The notes under the pieces: model-generated
The model's input: the letters and a program-made list of their open reading frames with translations, nothing else
Told to the model about the DNA's origin: nothing
The model's database searches: none
From: Bryopsis sp. KO-2023
Taxonomy: Eukaryota; Chlorophyta; Ulvophyceae; Bryopsidales; Bryopsidaceae
DNA length: 64,000 nucleotides
Assembly: GCA_030272585.1 (NCBI GenBank)
Contig: BSYQ01000016.1
Span: 1,240,001 to 1,304,000 of the forward strand
Direction of reading: 5' to 3'
Shown: piece after piece, positions 34,501 through 43,649 of the stretch
Position numbering within the stretch: the stretch's first letter is position 1
Layout: each line of letters begins with the position of its first letter
Translations under genes and position numbers: made by a program

Positions 34501-37500
34501 CTCTTTGGTGCATCGTTTCACAAGTCTCTCTTGCGGTTCTGGCTGCTCCCACCAAATCTTTTTCATCTAATTGGCTGGTCAACTTAGACACCTCATTGAT
34601 CGCGTCATCACACAAGGTGCATCCAACACCTGAATGGCATGTTCGGAATCTCTTGTTTTCCAGCATCAGAGGTAATATTGTAAACAAGCTAGCAAGATCA
34701 CATGCGATATCGTGTGCGTGTGTGTGTATGTGTTTCAGAGGTGATTTCGACTGAAAACGAGTGTAAACTGCGTGCAGCCCTGAGAATGATTTCTGAGAAT
34801 TTGTAGAAATGTTGGCGTACCGCACAGTTTGCCACACAGGCCCATAGAAAACGCCGCCTGAGTCCCATTTCTCGCAAAATCGAAGCCATATGTAACGACC
34901 ATGGTTTCGAGACGATCACAAAAATTGCCATCCTCTTGATCTTCTTGGGATTCTGAGGAGAATACGCAACCCTCTTGTTGATTGCACGAATCCTGGAGAA
35001 AATTGTTTCAATGGAACTCAAAACAAGCTTCGTTTCATCAGAATGGTAAAAGCCTTGATAAAAACTCTCCCCACCCTTTCAGTGTTCCAATCGCACGTAT
35101 GCAGGCCAAGATCGTAATCTTCCTCGCTAGCCGCCCCTTTCTTTTCCAAGTCACTCGTTGGGACACACTTCCCAGTCTCGTAGCAGCCATCCTAAGCAAT
35201 TATTAGAAGACTTATGTTTTGCACTCGTCGCTACAGAGATCGACTTTTTTATCCATACAAGATACTTTGAAACGGCGTCCAGAAGATCTACTAGTTTTCC
35301 AGGTGGCCCTGAAACTGCTGCCGAACGTTCAACCCCCCGTTACTTACATCTGCGTTGCACTCATCAGCATTCATACACTCTTCTCTGTGAACGGCATCTT
35401 GATCTCCCTCAATCCCTTGAGCTTCGACTCCAGGAGCCTGTTGAATATCATGTTCCCCATCCCCGCCGCCATGCGTGGAAAATGTGTTTTCTTCATATTT
35501 TTCTCCATTCTCTTGCTCCATCAAGTCAAAGATATATGATAAGTAGCAATATTCGGCTGCATCCTCTTCACTGGAGAGGTCGATAATTTTTTCGCTGTTA
35601 AACATTTGTGCCCCCTTTGAAAAGGAGGCGCACCGCTTGCATTCATCCTCGTCACCGCCGTCGCAGAAACCTGAGACCACACGCAAGTGTTTGAGACCTT
35701 GCACACTGGAAGGCATGTTTGTGACAAAAACTTACGATGAACAAATACGATAAATCATTGTCGAAGCTATTTCTAGGCTTTTAAGATTAAAGGGGAGGAT
35801 GTTTTTGCCTGAATTGTTTGGCGCTCAAAAGACATCGTTTGTTTAGTTCGTTCACTCGTTGGATTAGTGCGAAAAGTGTACCATCCTTACATACATGGCT
35901 GTTACGCATTAGTATGAACTGATTCTGATTAGTGATTACATATATACTGATGATGATCAGTTTTTGTCCTCTACTCTCTCTGATCAGAAAAAGCCTTCAA
36001 AAAATCAAAAGTCAATCCTGCAAAAACATCTTTCGCATTCTACCATTTCTTGCATATGTTTATACGTTTTAGTTCCTATCAAACAAAAGGAACTAAAAAT
36101 TGGAAATTGGATATTTGAAGCAGGAGAATGTTTCCAAAGCTGATTAGCATTGCGGACTGATCTGGCTCACCGTTGCTCTGGCAAAGTTTGGAGAGATCTG
36201 TTGCTTGTATGAGCTCTTTCGAGAGGCCAGCCGCCTTGTTGGTGCAGAGCCAGTCTTTCATTGAAAGTTCCTTGATAACGTGCTGACATGTTACTCCCAG
36301 CCTGCTCAAAGTTCTCTGTCTTGGAAGCTCGCACACACTACCCACATCCAGCTCTTTCTCGAATGTGCGTTTGAGGCCGCGCAATCTTCTTGTACACAAA
36401 TGGCACTTCTTGCTTTTGTCGACTTCGTCCTTGCACATATCCAGACCTGTAGATGGATACATTAAGTTTTTTTTCCAGCCCTCTTCGTTTGCAAGTCAAT
36501 CCACCAATTCTTGCCATTGGGGGTACCTGCGCCGTCCGGACCGTCGGTTGCACACATCTCCGCAACAGTCAGGTTCATCATTCTGGGCATTTGATCACAA
36601 AATGTGTAGGCCTGGCAGTTGGCAAAAATCGCCTCCTCACTGTCGCTCGCTTTTCCGCATGATCCAGCGGTGTACTCACAGGAATGACTTTTGCTATTGA
36701 ATATACAAAACCCACCAGGCTGGAAAACAAACAAGCGATTCAGATAAGGGTTACTGCACAGAGAATGATCTGATGCCCACCAGTACTGTGGAACGTGTGG
36801 GCAAGACGATGTCTCAGAGGTCTCAGAGGTGACTCACCACGACAGCACTTTCACAAATATCCTGAGATGTTCCAAATTGACAGCAGCTGTTGCTGTCGTC
36901 TTTGCAGTCTTGCCTCCATTCTGCTACCTGAACTGGAGTGAGAGGGCAATCTGTCGAGCAGGCAACTCCTGAAGAAAAAAAAACCCAAAAGTTAAAAAAA
37001 ATAAATAAGAAAGTAGCTTTTGTTGTAGTTTAGTTTCTGTTAACTATCTTCCCAAGGAAAAAGGACTTTGTTGATCAAGATGAGCCCTTGCAACAGAACT
37101 CTATTTTTTCCACCCAATGGCAGTCATGCAGCTTCTCTTTGAGCTCTACTCACCTTGATGGAGTTCCCTCTGGATGCATTGATGAAACCGCTTCGGTACG
37201 CAGTACGTTTCCGCTGACTCTTTTAGTTTCTTGAAGGCGTCTTCGTACATGTCTTTCGAAAGTATCCCACCTTCGAACATACTATTCAGGGTGGCAACGT
37301 GGCCGAGATCAGGAACCTCCGCCAGCTCACATTGCTTTGTTGCTGCACAGCTATCCTGAATCATCAAAGAATGGCACCGTTGTTCACAAAACAGCACAAG
37401 TCCCCAACTTAAATTCAATTATTCCCAAGATCCACCAAAAATTAATCTACCAGTTTTACTAATTTTCGTAGACTTCAATCGCCGCTGAGAAGTGCTGACA

Positions 37501-38522
37501 GTCTGGAGGCTGGAAACTTTACCTGCCTGTCGAAGCATTCATTCTGTATCGAATCTACCGTACTGAATAAACACACTCCTTCCCCCTCTGTCGAAACACA
37601 ACCGGCCGCCCCTTCCTGGATACCACGTTGATTTTCTTGTCAGTCATAGGAAAAGAAAGAAAATGACCACTTCCGCGGCGGCGCTTTCAGTTTCAATGTT
37701 TTTAGCTAAGCCTACCTTCGCAGCGACGCATTCCTGATCCGAAAATCGAGAGATATCGACTGGAAACTTTTCAAGTGCTGAGAGAAACATAAAATTATAT
37801 TCAGGAAGAAACATATTTCGATGTTGTTTGGCTTGGTACGTGGATGTGTCTGGTTTGGCACGTGGAATTGGATCACCAAAGGGAAATACTGGCAGCTAAA
37901 AGAGCTGTTCCCCAAGCAGACAATTTCCCCTAGTATATGTGTGTATTTAGACCCAGGAAAAGCTTAGGCCCAAAAAAAGGCTATGTATTGATCAAATGAG
38001 GGTTGAAATTCTCAGAAGGATTTTATCCCGCCAGCGCCAAAGTCAAGGCAATTCAGGATAATGTACATTGGACTGACATACAGAACGCTCTTCTGTATTG
38101 AGAAAAAAAAGAGTTGTAGGTGGAAAAAAACTCAATGATATGTGAAGAAACCACAGGAATGCGATTCTTTACACAAAAATTAAGTCCAGAGGAGTGTTAA
38201 AGGCCAGGATGGTGGTTCCAACCTCACTTAAGACGCTCTTTTACGAATAGCGTAAAACAATTGTTCTTTCTAGACTAATCTTTAGAAAGCTGATGAAGAT
38301 TGAACCTTACAGCGTTTCTGAAAGTATTTTATGAAGAGGCAGACTTCCATAATTCCTAAATTGGAATGCTTAAGAATCTGCCGTTTTCCAGCGATATTAT
38401 ATACGAATACCTTCTGTGTTAGTGTTTGTCTGTCGTGAGGCTTTTCTCCTGTTTTCTTCTTTTAAACCATGGGACAACAGTGGGAGCAGCAGGAACAACA
38501 GAAACAAGGATCGACCAGCCAT
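25590..38522 (-). CDS. very large secreted/type I membrane protein: Cys-rich modules plus REJ-like ectodomain
   Basis: The start is MAGRSLFLLFLLLPLLSHG, an ideal signal peptide (38522). The first exons chain in phase: 38522-38411, 37777-37716, 37615-37523, 37355-37154, 36968-36838, 36719-36527, 36446-36171, 35670-35348 and about 35191-35075. Further exons are visible near 34995-34821, 34672-34490, 33180-33060, 32960-32845, 32760-32495, 32390-32140, 31690-31440, 31320-31130, 30950-30655, 30550-30192 and 30090-29337, all rich in Cys with DPxxxxCC-like patterns. The giant exon about 29163-26524 carries PKD/REJ-like beta-sandwich sequence (LDASASIDPDD near its start) and a Pro-rich end. Exon about 26374-26070 holds a compact globular segment, and 25732-25590 a membrane helix (GLIAGIACAVMAAIFTLIVC) and a short basic tail. 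REJ-type proteins act at cell surfaces. The exon count and some internal joins are approximate. Confidence 0.7.
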
Positions 38523-39170
38523 TACTGATCTGTTCTTAAAGGACAGGAAAAAAACTTGGTGTCTGCGCCAGTACATTAGCTTATGTATTGATGCCTTCAA
38601 GCATTGTTGTTGGTGGCTTGGTGCGTTGGTTTCTGTCATTTCTGTCATTGGTTTGCAACCCCAAAATAGGCGCTTGCTTCTCTTGAGGTGAAGGCAGATC
38701 CCTCGGAATGGTTTTTGAGGCGTATCGTCCTTCATGGAGCGCCTACTCATTCAAGAGACGCTTGACCATATTATTTCCGCAACACAGTTGACCTTTTTAT
38801 GGCTCCGTTGACCACAAATCAGTTAGACTGCAGCCCCCAACTGTCACTGCATTGCAACGCCACAGCAAGAAGCCGAGAAACTGCAGTAAAACAAGACGTC
38901 GTAGAACAGCTTCGACACCATTTGCGAGTTGCATTGAACGTTCAAACGTCCAAGCCTGTAATTTTCCTCTGGCCTGACGGTGTCAAGTGGGTCAGGCGGC
39001 GATCTGACCAAAACACTGAAAGCTCGATCTCAACGAAAAAAAGCCACGAACCTTTGCGAATTAACCAATTCATGCCTGCTCGACATTCATAGATCAAGAC
39101 TCTTCGCTCTCCGCCATCGAAGCACACCCACTCAACCATAGTGACAATCACGGTGTCCTTTTTCGTGGTT
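38523..39170. other. intergenic region left of the RNA-gene array
   Basis: Probably contains the promoter of the large minus-strand gene. A plus frame at 38799-39092 has no support. Similarity to the array spacer starts at GTCCTTTTT (about 39154) and becomes full at 39171. Confidence 0.5.
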
Positions 39171-40237
39171 TAGGTTTGGCGACGTGGTTTGACTTCTCAC
39201 GAGTGGCTGAGTGTCCGCCAGTGAGGGCGAGCGTCTGGGTGAGTGTGGCACGTGGGTGGGTAAAATTGTGCGGGTCAGCACGTGGGGGAGCGTGTGACGG
39301 GGACAGAGTGGAAGGGTGGGCGTGTGTGGGCATGTGGTGGGTGAGTCAGCGCGCGGGCGAGCGCGTCAGTGCTGCAACGAAAGGACTTGGGAGGAGTTGC
39401 GTTTCTTTTTTTGTGTGTGTGGCAACGGAGTGCTCCGATCGTGGGGTGCTGGTGGCGTTCCTGGGTTCAAGCGCGGCCTTGGTGGATGATCCGATCAGGT
39501 AATTTGGGATTATCGGCGTGATCTTTCTCGGGAGAAAAAAGGGAGAGAGGGTTGGAAAAAAAACGGCCAAGCGAGAAGGGGACAAAAAAAAAGAGGGGGA
39601 AAAAAAGGAAAAGAAAGGTCCAAAGAAAAGTTTTCGATTCCAAAAGGGAAGAAAAAACTCTTTCAGAATAATAGAATAAACGAGAAAAAAAAAAAAAAAA
39701 AAAATTTTTTGGAGAGGAACGAAAGAGAAGAAAAAACGAACGAAAAAAAAAGTACCAAAAAAAACAGACGGAAACAACATGTTTTTTTTCATAGAAAAAG
39801 AAAATGGGTACAAAAAATTGTTTCAAAAACCAGAAAGTTTGATTAAAAAGAAGAAGAAAATCGATCTCTTCGATAAAACACGAAAAAAAGTTGGAAACTT
39901 CAAAGAAACACAAAAACCCATGAAAAACGAGCAACTCTTTTTACACGACAATCCGGGAAACAAAATCGTAATTTATCCCTAGTACATCGAAATCTCAACA
40001 CCCGAAAGTCGCAACGATGAAAAACCTCGAAACCACTCCTGACGACCACCGAACACCCTTCGCAATTCTTGGGGCAACCTCGTTCCCGCGCGCGAGGGCA
40101 CTTGCGTTCCGTGGCTTCCCGCTACCTTCCAAACTCTACAACGCTCCGTAACTTTCCGATCGCTGCTCCGTTGGATTCGCGGCACGGACCGTCCCAATCC
40201 GTATCGAAAATTCCTTCCCTCTTTACGTCCTCCACCT
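39171..40237 (+). repeat. leader segment of 5S/tRNA array unit 1
   Basis: G-rich GTGGGTG segment, poly-purine segment, long A-run (about 39685-39704), then mixed sequence up to the tRNA. Repeated at 51251-52336 and 54264-55335. Its first 170 bp differ from unit 3 at four sites, while the rest is nearly identical. Open frames inside (for example 39779-39982) recur but are lysine runs without coding signature. Confidence 0.85.
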
Positions 40238-40310
40238 TCCGTCGTAGTCTAGGTGGTCAGGACATGTGGCTCTCACCCACAAGACCCGGGTTCGAGTCCC
40301 GGCGACGGAA
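40238..40310 (+). tRNA. trnE-CTC: tRNA-Glu (CTC), unit 1
   Basis: 73 nt with acceptor TCCGTCG/CGACGGA and discriminator A, anticodon stem TGTGG/CCACA with loop CTCTCAC (anticodon CTC), and T-arm B-box GGTTCGAGTCCC. No intron. No T-run of four or more follows within 56 bp. Confidence 0.95.
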
Positions 40311-40366
40311 AGGGTCTTTCTTTCGGAGGAGCTCAAGTACCCACGTATCGACCGATAGTCGTTTGA

Positions 40367-40438
40367 TGCGTTGTCCGGGAGTCGAACCCGGGTCCCTTGC
40401 TTGGAAGGCAAGTATCCTAACCGTTGGACTAACAACGC
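40367..40438 (-). tRNA. trnG-TCC: tRNA-Gly (TCC), unit 1
   Basis: On the minus strand: acceptor GCGTTGT/ACAACGC with discriminator A, anticodon stem CTTGC/GCAAG with loop CTTCCAA (anticodon TCC), and B-box GGTTCGACTCCC. Convergent with tRNA-Glu, 56 bp apart. Confidence 0.95.
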
Positions 40439-40511
40439 CACGTAGTGGGGGAGAAAATCCACTTGCGAAACCAAGCACGGACCGTTTCCGGAGAAAAACG
40501 AAAACGATCAA

Positions 40512-40627
40512 GTTGCCCCCGCCGGATTTCCTGAGACATCCCTGATCTCGGTACTGATCGGCCCCAATCATGCTTGATTGGCGAGTTCGGAAGGGATCGC
40601 ATGTTTTCACGATGGTATGAGGGCAAC
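40512..40627 (-). rRNA. 5S rRNA: 5S rRNA, unit 1 copy 1
   Basis: On the minus strand it begins GTTGCCCTCATACCATCGTG and has the eukaryotic 5S layout: box A/C region around AAGCATGATTGGGGCCGATC and end GGCGGGGGCAAC. The body is about 116-118 nt; T-runs follow downstream. One A/G change relative to most copies. Confidence 0.95.
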
Positions 40628-40704
40628 ACGTTTGAATGCCTCCGTCGAGGGCTTTTATACTCGTCCATCAAGCACATCCAAACCTCCAAATCAAAAATAA
40701 TCAA

Positions 40705-40820
40705 GTTGCCCCCGCCGGATTTCCTGAGACATCCCTGATCTCGGTACTGATCGACCCCAATCGTGCTTGATTGGCGAGTTCGGAAGGGATCGCATGTTTT
40801 CACGATAGTATGAGGGCAAC
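40705..40820 (-). rRNA. 5S rRNA: 5S rRNA, unit 1 copy 2 (gypsy inserted at its start)
   Basis: Complete 5S sequence whose first base (40820) abuts the 5' LTR. It has two private changes (GATAGTATG and GATCGACCCC on the plus strand), repeated in the copy at 55803, so both derive from one duplication. Its native upstream DNA has been moved 9.4 kb away by the insertion. Confidence 0.95.
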
Positions 40821-40987
40821 TGATAGTAGTGGGCGTGGGTTTGATGGGGTATAGTACGATTAAGGGTAATGTGTACGACAGGGTTTAAAGGGCTAGGGCC
40901 CTTTCCTGTAAAAATTATTCTTGCTAGTAACCTGTAGCTTCCCTAAGGGGGAGCGCCTGTGTTTCGAAGGCCTTAGGGCCTATATCA
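40821..40987 (+). repeat. 5' LTR, gypsy copy A
   Basis: 167 bp, very short for a gypsy LTR, TG...CA ends. It contains the near-palindromic AAAGGGCTAGGGCCCTTT and an AAGGCCTTAGGGCC segment near its end. Confidence 0.92.
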
Positions 40988-40989
40988 TT

Positions 40990-41001
40990 TGGTTTCGGAG
41001 C
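40990..41001 (+). promoter_or_regulatory. primer-binding site, gypsy copy A
   Basis: TGGTTTCGGAGC, two bases after the LTR; identical to the RRM element's site. Confidence 0.8.
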
Positions 41002-41624
41002 TTAGGCGAAACCAGGCGCAACTACAAAAGGAGGTCGAACCCCCCCAAAGCGAGGTTAACCCCTAAATTAGGGTAACCCACAGAAATTCGAAAACGAAAG
41101 CGATTGCTAAGGCGACGCTTGGGAGGGGCAACGACGAGGGCGAGCACCCTATAGCAAGTGCAAACGACGTCGTCGCGTCGTCGTTTGACGTCCTGGCGAA
41201 AGTAGTGGCGAAGATCTGAAAATCTGCAGATTCCTATAAATAGATCGACAGATCTTTTTAAGGAGGCGAACTCACAGTAAAGCGACGGAAAGGAGGCGAA
41301 CAGGGGAACGAAAAACGAACAACGAACCGCGTCGACTCGTCGTCGCCGGTCGTTCGTCCCTGGCGAAGTCGCGAAAAAGATCTAAGAAAAAAAGTAATCT
41401 AGATCTAAGAAAAAAAGCAAGCCAGATCTGTGATCTGGAAAGGAGGCGAAAAACGACGGAAGTGTGAACTCAGGGGAACGCAGGCGTCGAGAAAGTAGGC
41501 GACCTGTCCCCACGAAAAAAAGAAAAAGACTTAGAGCGCGAAGTACGATTTTCTGACGACTTGCCAGAAATCAGAAAACCCGCAGCTCCGTCGCTAACTA
41601 AACCCGTGACTGGAGGCACGAAAA

Positions 41625-41770
41625 GAGTGCGACTGGTCGTGAGAAAGGTCGCGAGAAAGGTTGGGAGAAAGTTGTAGAACGGGAGCGAGACTTTATTTGA
41701 GTGCGATTGGTCGTGAGAAAGGTCGCGAGAAAGGTTGGGAGAAAGTTGTAGAACGGGAGCGAGACTTTAC
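41625..41770 (+). repeat. 74-bp tandem duplication in the gypsy leader
   Basis: Units begin GAGTGCGAYTGGTCGTGAG at 41625 and 41699 and end GAGCGAGACTTTA, nearly identical. The leader (41002-42170) has no ORF; a hairpin-forming AAACGACG...CGTCGTTT lies at about 41161-41190. These may serve packaging or translation. Confidence 0.85.
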
Positions 41771-42170
41771 CAGAAAGTCTGTCACCCCGTCCAACTATTA
41801 GACCTCACACTTTCCGTGTACCAATCCCGCACCGCCTAACTCCAGACTCGATTACTAAATCGGCTGGAAACGAAATCACGAACGGGTTAGAGTCACACAC
41901 GTTAGTCTGTCATCAAAACAGGACGGAGAACAGGTCCAAGACAAGACCTGTCGCCAGAAAAGTTCCAGAAAAGTCCCGGGAAAGTCCTAGGATGAAACCC
42001 AGGAGAAAACCCAAGACAGAACGCGAGAAAGTTCTGGGATTAAACCCAAGACAGTTCTGGGGTTAAACCCAAGGAAGTTCTGGCAACGGTTCTACGAAAA
42101 GTCCTAGGAAAAGTTCCAAGACATTCCTAGAAACCGTCCTGCACGCCGAAATTCCAGTTGGATCAACTCA

Positions 42171-43133
42171 GTGGAAATGTCTAACCAAACACCACAACTA
42201 CCACAAATCCCTCCTCCTGAGGAAAAGCGAGTGGATGAGAATCAATCGATTCCAGTGGTATATTCGAATGTGGTGCACCCACTGGCGCAACAGCTAAGGA
42301 AAAGAGAGTGGGAGAGACATGTCCCTGACCAGGTTCGAGAACCGGAAGGAAACCAAGACTTAGGACAAGAGTCCGAAAAGTCGTTGGAAAAGCCCGGGGA
42401 AAAGTATGACGAAAAAATGGAGGTTGTACTGAACCTGGAGGTCCAAAACCAGATCCAAAACGTACAGTCTCATCTCAAGGAGGAATACGAAAACAACTTC
42501 CTCTTCGTTCGAAAAGAAGTCCAGAAGCTGGTTGAGCATAATGCTGAGGTTATAAAAAGGCAGCAACAGATGCTGAACAAACAGCAGGAATTGTTGGAGG
42601 AAAAGATAGAATCTTTCCCATGGACCGACAATCATCCCTTGGAAAAGTTTGACAACAAGGAGATGTTGAACGCTCAGATTGCCCGATTGCAAGAAAAAGC
42701 AGCTGACAAAGCTGAGGAAGAGAAGCAGCGGGACAAGCTAAGAGCTGAGCAAATTCTGGCGCTTCAAACGACTATTACTGAGATGGTTGGAGGAATGCAC
42801 CTTCAACAAGAGACAATTGGCGAGCTTGCAAACACTGTGATTAAGTCTCGGAATAAGCAGGAGTACTGCCAAAACCAACTCCAGCAACTCACTGACTTGG
42901 TGAACATAAGTTTAAACGTGCTACAGAACATGGAACAAGCCGAGGAACAAAACCGACACTGGAGAGCGGACCGAGGCAGTGTAAGTTCTAGTTCTGGAGA
43001 CACGGCAGGAGGACAAGAGTCGATGCAGATGGTAGAAACCTTTCTATCAGACGCGACAGCGGAAAAACAGACTTGGGAAAGCCATCTTTCCGAGTATGTT
43101 GATTCGAAACTTGTGGAGACCCTAAGTGCATGA
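42171..43133 (+). CDS. extra upstream ORF of gypsy copy A, coiled-coil protein, 320 aa
   Basis: The ORF is rich in Glu, Gln and Lys. Residues about 95-150 and 160-250 are predicted by eye to be coiled coil (heptads through KEVQKLVEHNAEVIKRQQQM and QARLQEKAADKAEEE-like sequence), with a Pro-rich N-terminus. It has no CCHC motif and is not the capsid-like Gag, which lies in the third frame. It ends at a single TGA (43131-43133), after which the same frame stays open to 43649. The function is unknown; a particle-assembly or host-factor-binding role is inference. Confidence 0.8.
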   Translation: MEMSNQTPQLPQIPPPEEKRVDENQSIPVVYSNVVHPLAQQLRKREWERHVPDQVREPEGNQDLGQESEKSLEKPGEKYDEKMEVVLNLEVQNQIQNVQSHLKEEYENNFLFVRKEVQKLVEHNAEVIKRQQQMLNKQQELLEEKIESFPWTDNHPLEKFDNKEMLNAQIARLQEKAADKAEEEKQRDKLRAEQILALQTTITEMVGGMHLQQETIGELANTVIKSRNKQEYCQNQLQQLTDLVNISLNVLQNMEQAEEQNRHWRADRGSVSSSSGDTAGGQESMQMVETFLSDATAEKQTWESHLSEYVDSKLVETLSA

Positions 43134-43199
43134 AAAAGACGAGAGAAAGTTGGAGAGAAAAGTGTAGTTCCAGCACAGGACTCAGTCGTAGTAGGGATC

Positions 43200-43649
43200 A
43201 TGGGTCCAGGAACTGGTACGGTAACTTTACAGGAACCGACCACGATAGCTGAGCTTACAAGCGTTCCTGGAGAGCAACCAAAACCTCTGACCAGTATACC
43301 AATTCCGTTGCCACCTTTTCCGGATTTGGATACGTTTTCTGGTCTCACAACTTTAGGAGGACTTGGTTCGCTACAAAACCCATCCACAACTGTCGCAGAC
43401 TTTGTTGGCAATCCAAGTGCGCATGAATATTTCACGAGGAGCGTATTTGCCAACTTAGCTCAATCTGTATCCCCGCCAGCAACTCTGGCAATGGGGACAT
43501 CGTTCGGCCAAGCGGGTCAAGTGGACACACCCTTAGTGGGACGTTCGTCCAGACCTGTTAGCATAACTCCTCCTACAGTTAGTACCACATGTGTCATCCA
43601 TGTTAACACAACCACCGGCAACGTTACCCACGCCAATCCTCTATACTAG
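43200..43649 (+). CDS. second frame of gypsy copy A, Pro/Thr-rich, 149 aa
   Basis: In the same reading frame as the coiled-coil ORF and separated from it by one TGA and 22 sense codons with no other stop. The composition is Pro/Thr/Ser/Val-rich without recognised domains. It overlaps the gag-pol frame (open from 43567) by 83 nt in the +1 direction. It may be reached by stop readthrough or by reinitiation at 43200. Confidence 0.6.
   Translation: MGPGTGTVTLQEPTTIAELTSVPGEQPKPLTSIPIPLPPFPDLDTFSGLTTLGGLGSLQNPSTTVADFVGNPSAHEYFTRSVFANLAQSVSPPATLAMGTSFGQAGQVDTPLVGRSSRPVSITPPTVSTTCVIHVNTTTGNVTHANPLY

Noticed and set aside
38799..39092. 97-codon plus ORF left of the array
   Set aside because: Mirror frame of a minus ORF, no motif, and it lies in the presumed promoter of the large minus-strand gene.
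39779..39982. Recurrent 67-codon ORF (MFFFIEKENGYKK) in all three leader segments
   Set aside because: Conservation reflects recent unit duplication; the sequence is A-rich with Lys/Phe runs and shows no domain or codon signature.
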